A DNA stretch of 64,000 nucleotides from Chaunax sp. Z400. Its lineage: Eukaryota > Chordata > Actinopteri > Lophiiformes > Chaunacidae. The position numbers were made by a program, and so were the translations under genes. Below, in pieces: positions 1-11,000 of the stretch. How positions within the stretch are numbered: the stretch's first letter is position 1; every line of letters begins with the position of its first letter. Under the pieces are notes generated by a model. That model was given only the letters and a program-made list of their open reading frames with translations. It was not told where the DNA came from and made no database searches. The DNA lies in NCBI GenBank assembly GCA_037577475.1, contig CM075192.1, positions 15,571,408-15,635,407 on the forward strand, written 5' to 3'.

Positions 1-362
1 GCCCTTGGGGGGAATGTAATTCTTCATTTCTCTCTCATAACGCACCTTATCTTGTTTGGCCATGTCTTCAAATTTCCCTTTCTCTTTCTGTGACATTGTC
101 TTTGTGGAAACAATCAATTTTAGACAATATAAAAAAAATGTACACTGATCGAAAGAAAATATTGGGGCTAAAGAAACAGAATGTAGAAAAATATATTTAT
201 GACAATTTAATTTACCTTCCAACGCTCAGAGCATTTCTTGGAGAACTCTGCGAAGTTGACAGAGGCCTCAGGATGTTTCTTCTTGTGCTCCTCTCGGCAT
301 GTTTGCACAAAGTAAGCATATGAGGACATTTTGCCTCTGGGCTTCCTTGGATCCTTACCCAT
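1..362 (-). CDS. hmgb1: hmgb1-type high mobility group box protein, 5' coding exons (partial)
   Basis: Two coding exons are seen. The first coding exon covers 216-371 with its ATG at 362-360, preceded by a good acceptor and followed by a donor at 215-214. The next covers 99-1 and runs off the window. They join in phase 0 and give 82 residues starting MGKDPRKPRGKMSSYAYF and ending NYIPPKG. This is HMG box A of the HMGB family, with the typical SSYAYFVQ, FAEFSKKCSERWK and KFEDMAK stretches. HMGB proteins bend DNA without sequence specificity, act as chromatin architectural factors and can be released as alarmins. Box B and the acidic tail lie left of the window. Synteny with tex26 and b3glct favours hmgb1 over hmgb2 or hmgb3, and the spelling also fits HMGB1/2 better than HMGB3. 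Which teleost duplicate (a or b) cannot be told. The ATG lies 9 bases into its exon, so the gene must have a non-coding first exon upstream, as HMGB genes usually do. Confidence 0.9.
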
Positions 363-371
363 CTTGGATTA

Positions 372-1000
372 CTAAATAGAGAAAAACAAACATTTGAGAT
401 AAATGTACCTAAGTCTACTCATGTAACAACAATGGAAATATCTAAATATTCCTGATTGCCTGCTGCTTGCTTTGTCAGTTCCATCTATTGTTTAAATCGG
501 GTAGTGGGAGGAGGTGGTGTCTAGGGTGACTGGCCAACATGCTGCTAATTTTAATAATGACGTAAACATTAATAAATTGGTATTTCACTCCCAGTATCCA
601 TTCACAGTAACACAAAATTGGTTAAAAAATAGTTTAATGCGTACGTTATTTAATAATATTAGCCTCCCGTAACATGCACCTAGCCGGCTTGAGGTTGTAA
701 TTTAACCTTGATGGATGCATTAGCATTAGCCTCCAAGGCCTTTGATAGTTCGCTAGCTGTTAGCCATTATGGCTCCGCTCTTGCTTTGTGTGGTCTTGCT
801 TATATCGTTAGCTTTTTAGCTAGGCTAGCTTGTTTTAGCAAGTTGGCATGCCACTGTGCTCATTTCATGGTTACGATTAATAAAATGGCTGATTAGATTG
901 CTAACAATAGCTAGCTGAGTGCTTTCATACACCATCCATTCCTTTGGCTGTTATGCGGCCTCATTTTTAACATCGATGGCCTGTCTGGATACAATTCAGA
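372..1000. other. hmgb1 first intron / upstream DNA rich in GCTAGC and TTAGC words
   Basis: No coding exon is visible. Between about 660 and 920 the words TTAGC, GCTAGC and GCTAA recur many times on both strands, far more often than elsewhere in the window. The short reading frame through it (from 708) reads only as a by-product of the repeated words. It lies directly upstream of the hmgb1 coding exons. Confidence 0.45.
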
Positions 1001-1540
1001 TTACTAGATTCTAAGTCTCAATGAAAGCGACGAGGTTCTCGGAGAAATATGCTCCGCCTGCATCGCCACCCCAGGGCTTTATCGGTACCAGTTAGCGGTA
1101 ACCCATGCAGCCGGAGACACCATGTTAGCATCCTATCCAGCTCAGTCATTCATCCAAACACGTAGTTGCAACGACAATGTATGTTGTGCAAACCACCGTT
1201 TCATTCAGAACAAGTATAAACCAGTCTTCAAGTGTACATACATTTAGGATGCTTACCCCTACAACGCTACGAGATGCCTGCTGTACGACTCGGTACGTCT
1301 CAAACAATGGGACGAGGAGCTCCGTCAGTGCGCGGTTTATTGCCTGTGAGGAGCCTTCTGTGTTTATCCCGTGCGTCGGGCTCCGGCTGTCGGACATTGG
1401 CTGCCGTCAACTCCTTGGTGTATCTAATTGGACACTCGCTGTCTCAGTCATGCCCGTAATATTGTTTGTTGTCCAAAAACGGGACGGGATACTGGCGCTA
1501 AACTTGAATGGCAAACAGCGAGGATGGTTGAGTGCTGGAT
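1000..1540. promoter_or_regulatory. Probable hmgb1 promoter and non-coding first exon, possibly shared with tex26
   Basis: This stretch is visibly richer in G+C and CpG than its surroundings (clusters near 1,020-1,110 and 1,260-1,420). It lies between the minus-strand hmgb1 coding exons and the plus-strand tex26 exons, so it is where a divergent promoter would sit. No TATA box or start site can be fixed by eye. The overlapping open frames on both strands at 1,146-1,542 look like a consequence of the base composition: none resembles a known protein. A candidate tex26 first exon is discussed under findings. Confidence 0.35.
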
Positions 1541-2820
1541 AACGACCTATATACCACACTGAAGTAAAAATATGCGTGATTACTTAATCAAATAGATATG
1601 TGTTATCAACAAACTATTCTTAATGAAGTGTTACATTGTTTTAGGCTTGTGGTATTATATTATCCCACTGTGTTATCTGGACCAAGTGCAGATCTTCTTT
1701 TTTCTTTCTTATAATTGTTTTATTTATTGTTACAAATTTAAAATCGGATTCAAAGATTATTGGTTGAGTAGGAGTGAGTCTTTGAATTACATTAAGACAA
1801 TATCATTATGTGCCATGTTAAAATGTACAGTATATATTTCTTTCCAAAATGTGACAATTGTAGCATAGAATGAAATTATTTGAGTAAAATGTACTGAGCC
1901 TATTCCCTACCATTGTCAGTAACAGGCATACATAAGGCATCTCTGACAACACTGAATTTTTAATGCACCTTCTCCCCTGCTGAGCAGTTCACATGTTGTA
2001 GGTCTCCATAACCACAGCACCTAGAAACATCCTGCAGGGATCCGCTCGGTATCCATGCAGACAACAGCAACATCTGAAAGTCAAACTTTGTAATTATTAT
2101 ACGCACAGGCTCAAATGTAGGATCCACAGTTGTCAGTTATGTTTGTCAGCAAACCATCAGTGAAGTGAACTTTCTGCAAAAAAAAATTAATACAAATTTC
2201 AAAGGCATCGGTAAACAATGACAACAAAAGGTAATGTTTAAACGGTAAAGACTGAAGAGACTTGTTACTTAACTTAATTTTTTTGATTTGCAAAAAATAT
2301 GTTATTGAGCTTCATATTTTTCCATTACTGTTACATCTTGATTTACTTTAATATGCTTGCTTTATCTCATTGTGTTGTGTATTTAGCAAAAAAAAAAGAA
2401 AAATTGCGGATTATATTTTTAGTTGGAATAATTACTATAATTACTTCTGTTGTTATGCTTTAAAATATATGTCTTATAATGCAGGGGTTTACATTCCATT
2501 TCTAACTTTTGTTATGCTATTATTATTATGGAAAACTGTTATCATTGTTACTCTAAACTGTTATTTGCTTGATTGACTTTCATGGTTTTCTGGCTTCATT
2601 TTTTCCCCCACTTCTGAAATCTACTCGCTTGAGTTTAGAGCGAGGGTCAAGTTGATGTGTGACCTGAGTTAGGTTTGTTTTCTGTCTTTCCCTGTTGGCA
2701 TTGAATGAAAATATTATTCAAGGAGAAAGTACACCGTGTTTATTACGCACAGCCTGGGGTTGCTGGTTAAACTCCAAATCAAGAATTCAGGGTTATGATC
2801 TAATAATATTTTTTTTGCAG
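1541..2820. other. AT-rich gap upstream of the first recognised tex26 exon
   Basis: The stretch is AT-rich with poly-A and poly-T runs. I see no coding exon, RNA gene or recognisable repeat in it. It is probably tex26 intron 1 or 5' flank. Confidence 0.4.
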
Positions 2821-4209
2821 AGGCCAGACAGTGGTGGGATCCTTATGAAACATCTAATCAAAGACAATTTGTCTACCGGCCAAACTCAGCTGCAGATATT
2901 CTGCTGTAAGTTCTATTTATGTGTTTCTCTATTGCTTAATTTGTGTTTATGTGTGTGTTAGAGTGTGATTGTATGTCTCTGTTGATGCATATGTAGATGC
3001 CCGACATCAACTTCATTTATAGACTCCCACTCACATTCTGGACCTTTTGGTTCCACTGTGTACAATAAGGATTTTTGCTGGAAGCCAGCCTGTAAACCTG
3101 AATGCATTCGCACAGGAACAGCCTCAGGGCTGAGGAGAAACAACCCGCATCCCAGTCAGGTTGGTATTTAGGCTGCGTTTGCCTCAATGTTACGTTTATA
3201 GTTGGACGTCATGCTTGACCTCTTTAAGTGTATTGTTACCTTTAAGCCAATCCATTTTTTCGAAGTCTTTCATGATGTGGAGGCTGCCTAGGAAAACAGC
3301 ACAAAACTCTGAGTGTGTTGGCTACTCTTGGAAATGTTCCCCATCTGAGGAGAAGATCCAGGAGGCCTTGACAGCACAGTACTGCTCCATCTACAGATAT
3401 GACTTCATGAGTATGCCTCAAGGTAGGTAGTTCAGTCTTGTGTTTTTAAATGCATGCATGTCAGCAGGTCCGAATCAAACATCACTGCATTCTCTCCACA
3501 GCTTATTTCCTTTTGTGGTTGAATTTGTTTGACAGGAGATGATCATCATAACAATGCAGAAAGAAGACGTACACCTAAGTACAGCAGGCATGAAGTGGCA
3601 CCCACTACTAACACAGAGATGAGGGACAGTTACCGCCAGCCGAAGCAAAAACCTGAACTGCTGCATTACCACTACAAAACACACTCTAATGTGGCCTGTC
3701 GTGGTATAGGTACAGTATGCTAGAGTAGACAGGGATGTAAGGGGTGCATACAATATTCTATGTCTAATGATTTATTCAAGGATATTATTCAATGATCCAT
3801 TCATCTTCCTGTCTGTGTTGCAGTTCCGACTGTTGTGCAAAGGCACATCCACACTCAACAGAAAAGATCAGATTTGACAAACTGCGACAGGATTTATGGA
3901 AAGAGAGTCGCATGTGAGGCAAAGTCTCTGCTGCCGCAGGAGCTGCAGCAGTTATGCAGAATTTTACCTGAGGAGGGTTAGCATCAACGTGAGCCTTTGA
4001 ATGTTTGAGTGTTTTAGCTGGTTGATTACTGATTTTGACGGACAGGTAATTTGTGTGCTGTGTCTTTTGGTTTCCCAGAAAAGGAGGCTGTAAAGACCGA
4101 TTTGAGTAAAGATGGTTATCCAGACAACAGGGAGACGGTGACTAAACTTCCAGCAGTCATTAGTCCCTCCTCTCCAGAGTGGATATCAAGCTGGCCAGGA
4201 CCTATCTGA
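2821..4209 (+). CDS. tex26: Testis-expressed protein 26 homologue (5' end missing)
   Basis: Six exons join with consistent phases: 2821-2905, 2997-3159, 3266-3422, 3536-3709, 3824-3976 and 4079-4209 (stop TGA at 4207). They give about 287 residues; human TEX26 is close to 289. The opening ARQWWDPYETSNQRQF matches the family's conserved tryptophan-aspartate start region. The third exon's MMWRLPRK corresponds to the human DIFLWTLPH block, and the fourth and fifth exons keep the later family blocks in order. TEX26 has no known enzymatic domain; expression is mainly in testis and its role is unresolved. The first exon here starts in phase 1, so at least one short upstream coding exon is missing. 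The donor after 3976 is the weak GTTAGC. If it is not used, translation stops at the TAG at 3979, so two C-termini are possible. The acceptor at 3265 is my choice because of its pyrimidine tract. Confidence 0.85.
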
Positions 4210-4305
4210 ACCTTATGGATTATGTTTTTCTGTGTTTGTATTATTTTTCATTGTAACAGTAAAAAAAAAAAAAAACTATCAAATATCATAAGATAATACA
4301 TTGCA

Positions 4306-4311
4306 AATAAA
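4306..4311 (+). terminator. tex26 polyadenylation signal AATAAA
   Basis: A canonical AATAAA sits 97 bases after the tex26 stop codon, in an A-rich 3' untranslated stretch. It is the first canonical signal downstream. Confidence 0.65.
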
Positions 4312-5045
4312 AGTGTCTTACATAATTAATTTTTGTGTGGAACATGTGTGTTTCGATGATTAAACATCTCTGCCTGGTGAAAAGACATTTGTCTTGGTTC
4401 ATCTTTGCCATATTCTGTTACCTTACATAAGTTTATTACATATTTTCATTTCAGCTTACAGAATAAAGCTTATTGCATTAATTTATTTTGATTTACTAAT
4501 TACCATATTTTCCATTATGAAATATTGTTTTCCAAGTCTATCCAACAGGACTATTAATCATCTTTTTGTATAATTTATTCATTACCATCATAGTTGCAAT
4601 GTTTTTGTAAAAATGCTTAATATACTGTATATGACATGAATTAAACTTGAAAATTGCTCTAGTTAACTGGTTAAACTACAATGTAAACCATTATATTATA
4701 TTTATTATTATATTTATTATATATATATAATATAATATATAATATTATTATTATATCAACAATAAATTGGTAACCCTATCAAGATTAAGTGGTGACAAAG
4801 CTGCTTCTCCCTCTTTCTGTGCAGCCTCTTTTCTTTAGTTTTGTGGTCTCAGTTGTCACCCTTGGTTTCTTAGTTACCATGGGGCCAACCTGCTCTGCTC
4901 AGGTGTAATATTAGACTGAGTTTCAGGTAGACTAACGTGAGATCTGTCTGAGAACATCTGTTTGGAGGTTAGACTGAGGAAATGTGCTGCACCAAAGTGT
5001 GCTTTTTATATCACATCGGTCTTTGAGATACACCATCTGACAAGG
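4312..5045. other. tex26-wdr95 intergenic spacer
   Basis: This short spacer of about 730 bases separates two genes on the same strand. It holds an AT-rich TATA/ATTATT tract near 4,700-4,755 and a more mixed proximal region before the wdr95 start. It must include the wdr95 promoter and 5' untranslated region. No gene is visible. Confidence 0.6.
4873..4886 (+). promoter_or_regulatory. X-box-like motif upstream of wdr95
   Basis: GTTACCATGGGGCC has a perfect left half-site of the RFX X-box (GTNRCC) followed by ATGG, but a poor right half-site. It lies about 160 bases before the wdr95 start codon. RFX factors drive ciliary and spermatogenic genes, so the placement fits the presumed gene class. 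Function is inference. Confidence 0.35.
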
Positions 5046-8000
5046 ATGCCATTGGGGAAAAAGGGTCGCTCTTCTTCAGCTTCAGGAAGATTAGAAACCA
5101 AGCATGTGGCCAGGTAATCTCCTAAGTAGTTGCTCTATTAAGCCTTTATAAATTCTATTTTTTTTGCTGACTGTCATTCCTATTAAACACCACTTTCATC
5201 TTAATTTCACATTTTTCACACTTTTAATGCCTAGACATGGAGTAACAGGACCATGCTTGAGGCCAGGTTTTTCAGGCATGTTTAGAAAGTGTTTACAGTT
5301 GTCATGGTGCTTGAGTTGTCATCTGTGGCAGCACGTGGGAGTCAACATGTAAACGAGGAAGGATGGTCACCTGGAACTTATAATTACTGTACATTAGATG
5401 TGTATGTGGTTTCCACTGACACTGCTTTTTCTAACAATTTTGACTAGCCTGAGATAATAAATGTACAATAGTGTTCCTCTCAGATAGGCTATACTTTTAA
5501 TGTGGGCAAAGACAGCATTTACTTATATTAACAATGCACAATAAGTACAGGGCATGCATTTAATTAAAATAAAATCTAAAATCCTCCAGCATCCTCTCTG
5601 ACCTGGGGAGTACAGAGGAGTGGATGAGAAACAGCACTGGACCACGTAGTCGGGATGAGAAAACATCAGCACCAAAACAAGTGGGTGTTAATGAGGACAG
5701 AAAGGAGCAGCCTGAATGGTTGGTTCGAGAGCTGCTGAAACAGTGCAGGCGAAGACATTCGGTCACACTCGGAGATAAAGCTCAAATCATGAGACAACAG
5801 CGACACACCATTGACTCAACTCACAGACTCTGCAGCCTGCAGGTACAAACATCCATATGAAAGATAAATCAGTAAATGTGATCTATTTGAAAATATATGC
5901 ATCTGAACATGTACCCAAAATCTAGATTATATCAATGCCATGATAGATTTTCACCTTTTCCCAATGTGTCTGGTTAACTAAAGTTGCTGGTTCTAACCTC
6001 AAGGTGTCACAAGAGTGCTTCCTTTCTGCACTTCCCAACTTATTGCCAAAGTAGTCAAACTAATCTACAGTTGAAGTCTTGTATATCTCACCAACCAGCC
6101 GCAAAATATGTGTGAGATGGTGCAAAAAATGACATTTTAAAACAGTCTGATTATCAATTTACTTGAAGCCTGACAGCGCCTGAAGCAGAACAGCCTGTCC
6201 CAGAGACTGGGATGGCCAGGCCAAAGTCAAACAAGCATAAACATCAACCGCATGGATTCAAATTTAAGCTTTAAAACTGACAGGAATGATGGAATGGCTG
6301 GTGCAAATGCACAGGCTGAGGTTTGGGGGTTGCAGATGTCAGTCTCACTCTTGTGCTTAATGTAGTGAGCAATGTGCCATAACAGATTAGGCGGACCTGG
6401 CTCACAAGTTCAAAGTTATGCATCTCTAATAATGGGATTTGGAAAGCAGTCAAGGTTATGTGAACACTTTTAGTACTTCCATCACTTTGACTGATTAAAC
6501 AATTATCTCAGCATTTCAAGAGGGACCATGGGGAAACCTCAACTCTAGTTACATCCTTGAGGAATTAGGCTGTTTATCTCGGTTATTTATTAATGATAGA
6601 TCAAAGAGTGTCATGGATCGAGGGCCCGTTGCTAGGAAACTGTGGAAAATTGAAGAGAGGCCATTAACACAGAGAGCATGGCCTGTCATCTGGCCCCATG
6701 CAAGCATCTCATCTCTCATATGTCATGGCTGGTGCTGGCCATTAAAGATGCAGATTATTACTCAGAGGTGAAGCCCTAATCATGTTGATAATTAAATAAT
6801 GCTCAGTGCTCATATCTCCTCTCTAAACTTGGTTTGTGTTTTTAGCACTCAGACTTTATAAACTGCCTGGTGAGTGGATTTGAGTGGCTGAAAAAAAAGT
6901 TAAAATGTTTTTATTGTGCATTGTCCTCTCTTATGATATTCATACACAATAACAGGTTTTGTTCTGATATAATGTCACCACTTCTTCTTTCCATTAAGAT
7001 GGATGAGATGATATCACTCGACAACCTCCAAACGCTGAAACTAGCATTTGAGGTACTGTTTAGTCTCTCCCTTTTAAAACCACACTGATGGTCTGGTTAT
7101 TCATTTCTGGAGGATTTGACTGTATTTTTCTTCCTAAAGGAACTGGAAGTGAGTGGCTTGAGATCCATTGATGTGAAGAATTTTGGACGTATAGTGAAGA
7201 AGTGTCTGGGTTTGCCTAAGACAGTAAGCCAGTGTGACATTTCTCACTCTCTCTCAGATTCTGTCATCTCACTGTCTCAGTTCTTTGCAATTACCGAACT
7301 AATTTTTCAAAGTGTTGTTGTACTTCATTCTTTTGTTATCTGAATTTCACAGAGCAGTGCACAAATTCAAGGGCTATTTAAGAAGATTGATTATTCTGAC
7401 CAAGGAAGGATTTCATGGGTGAGCTGAGATTCATTCTTGTTGCTTACGGAGGAAGCAGCCTTTTTGTTCTGTGAACCATGCATGATAAGTAGGAATCTAC
7501 AGTAAAAACATTAGGCCACCATAAAATATAATAGGCTTATTTCTGCAACTAAATTCAGTTAGGAAAGCTGAAAACATTGTCCCAGTTTCTACATTTGCAA
7601 AGAAGTGATTAAATGATTTTTTTTTCTAGCTATCTGAACGAAAATGAGGGCATTGTTATTATTATTATTTTTTCTTTTACATTTAAAGAGTCAATAATTC
7701 ATTAATTTGGGTCACAATTAATTAGACTAACATTAATTTGAAAAGCATGACATAACAAATCTCATGGATCATGGGTTCTACATTATAGCAATAACTCAAT
7801 AACACCTTGAGGGAATTTCTCAAAATCTGCCACAAACGTCCACTTGGACTCAAGGATGACCTAATTAGATTATAGTGGTCAAAGGTCAATGTCGCTGTGT
7901 CTGTCCCATTCCCATGACGCTGTAGCTCAAGAATGCCTGGAGAATATTTCATTACATCTGGCACAAATGTCCACTTTGACGCAAGGAGTCTCTGATCTGA

Positions 8001-11000
8001 TTATATTTTAATAGTCAAAGGTCACAGTGACATCATTAAACACATTTGTGCCCTAACTAAAGAATTCACACATTTCGTATGACAATATAGGATAAAATCA
8101 TGATGGTAATGACCTTTTTTAATCCAAAAGGACAACGTTTTACCTCACTGTGACATCATTATGTTCTTAATGTTCTGCGCAACACTTTTTTGGTCAGGAT
8201 TCAACCCTGTAACTCAGGGGCAGAAGGAGACATTGTGACCAGATTTCACATTTGGTTGGGCAATAAATTGGTGACAATAATCTTGGGTGCCCTCCTTCAA
8301 ACTGTGGTGATTGTATAGATCTTCATATAAGTCAATATAGTGGTAATTTCCAGTGCACCAAAAATACACTTATTACCTTTTAATTAAATCCCATTAAAGT
8401 CTTTACATACAATATTTTACTATTGTTATTATGGGTCTGGGCAGACATGGAAGTAAATTGCGACTTGACTTGGGTGCAGAGGTATAAAACAGTGAGGTGT
8501 TGATCTTTTTTTTTCGACTTTCTTTTTTCACTTTTTCTGTTCCATCTGCTTCTCAAACCAAACCTTTGTCCTGGCTCATGATATCAATTATATAACTGTA
8601 AACATTCATGATAGACAACCCTAACATTAACATTTCTAACACTGAGTAATCTGATGCAGGGTGACTTGTGCACATACATGCTGCAAGAGCACAAAGAGAG
8701 GGAAGATACTGCGAGACGCAGTAAGCAGGTGGCTTTCACTCTGCCGGCCACTGTGAAGACATTATCTCATGGCGTTCCCACCATCAACATCCATTCCAGC
8801 CATGATGGCACCATTGTCACAGTGCGAGAAGATGGGTTTGTTTGCTACTGGAGCCCTGAAATTAAACCACTTAAGACCAAACATGTGTTTGTATGTTTCA
8901 GCTTTTGAACTCTATGTTTACGTGAGTAATTTAAGGATAAATCTGTTTCAGTATGTTTCTTATTGTCAACAAATTCCATGAAGAGACCAAAACCGACAAT
9001 GTGATAGCTTTAATACTTCAATTTGCTCTCAGCCTTGATATCACTGGTTCCTACTGAAGACACAAATGGCTGACAAATATAGTTTCAATTGAACAAAATG
9101 TCATTTTCCAAAATAACAGGCCAAATAGTGCATTTGTTTGGGAATATTTTGAACTGATTGATGAAGCTCAGCATAAATTCCATCAGAAAGCCTATCTTTA
9201 TGCTCATTCATCGACAATTCTCTCTGTCTGTCCCTCTCACTCTGTCTTATTTCCTCTTTCAGTTACCTCACCAGACAAATATTGAGGTCAATGCATGAAT
9301 AAAATCATTTAGGCTACACAGGCAAAACTAGTTAGGATAAATCCATCATCGGTTTTGGTTCTTTTTCGGGGATAATCATAATACAGCATTTCACCAGCCT
9401 TTAATATTGTCTGTATGCATGGAAGACGTAAGATGTTTGTGCTATTTCGTCACTTTTATGTATGTATAATAAGGACAAAATATCATGAGCCCTTTGCAAA
9501 ATGTTAAACAAAATATGATAAATGTATGTATTTCAGGTCTGTTATATTGTATCACATCACTTTATCCAGATGTAATTATATTGAATCTGGTTAAAGTTTT
9601 ATATTTTTCTGCAGAATGAAGGACCTACAGGCAGGAAGTCAAAGTGGGCAAGTGATTTTACTCTGATGACAGATTACAACAAGCTGATGATCGCAACAGG
9701 GTAATATCAGAAAAGGTGTCCTAAAATGATTCAAAGACATATCGCTCTCTCCCTTTAACAGCAGGTATCAGACAGTTCTACTGTAGCTTTGCTAATTGCT
9801 AATCTGTTTTTGTGCAGGGACAGAGAGATCCAGCTTTATGAGCTTTCTACTCTGGAGCCTTATTGCCAGATCAATGCACTGGACACCGTGCCTTTGACTT
9901 TAGACTATGGGTAAACAACATAACCTCATGTTAACATATGTTCCACATGTAACAATAAGGTCAAACATACATTGTAGTGTGTGTGTTTCCTTACAGCTCC
10001 ACTGGCCTTGATAAATGTTGTATTCTGTATGGAGATACTGAGGTAGGATCTTTGGTTCAAATTTAATTCTATTATCAAACAAATATTATTCCTTATATGC
10101 CACTTGATTAATACTGAGGGATGTTAATTTATGTGTTTTTGTTTCAGGGATGTGTGACTATCATTTTAATATCCTCTGTTGGAGATACCCTCAGGTATTT
10201 CTGCTTTTCCAAAGTCTTACTACACATATTCACTCTTGTTTCTATTGTCCAGTTAACCATCTAATAGTATGTATACTTTTAGCCAGTATTATTTGAACAG
10301 TAATTTTAGGACAAGGAAAAGTATTTTGAGCAACAGTAGAAACTCATAATTTTAAAAACCCAATATTTTCCTTTCACTAGCCTCAATCTACACTGATACA
10401 CTGAAAATACTTTTTTAAGTACCCACAACCAAAACATGTTAAATCATGAATAACCATCATTTAGTCACAACATAGCCATAACAGTCATTGGTACATTTCA
10501 GAGGAAATGATGGTGTTGGTGAGATTCTTTTCTGCGTGATTGAAAACACCTGGCCAAGGCAATAAAATCCCGGGTCTAATTAATGTCCTACTGAAACAAC
10601 TGATGATGCCACAGCTTCCACGAAATTTACATGACTAGGCAGTTGGGATGCAGATGATGCTGATGGCTGGAACTCGGCAGACACGTAGCACAGATGTAAC
10701 AGATGTTATGGCACATTGCACAGTGGAGGCAGATCACATTAAGTGACAAGTCCAGATGTAACTTGCACAGAGCTGATGGTCGTAGGTGTTTGTATCGTCA
10801 TGATGTGGGGAGCCATTACTAATGGATGGCGGTCAGATCTTGTCCACATCCACAGTACACTGACAGCTATCCATTCTAGATCACCAGCATGAAAAAGTAT
10901 TTGCCCCATGAACTTAATAGCTAGCTGTACCACCTTCAGTAGCAACAACAGCAACTAAATACTTCCGATAACTGGAGACCAGTCTATGACATTGCTGTTT

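Noticed and set aside
1146..1542. Overlapping open frames on both strands upstream of tex26
   Set aside because: They mirror each other in a GC-richer promoter stretch and resemble no protein; composition explains them.
2695..2961. Open frame covering the first tex26 exon
   Set aside because: It reads the exon in the wrong frame. The frame giving RQWWDPYETSN is the one that continues through the later exons.
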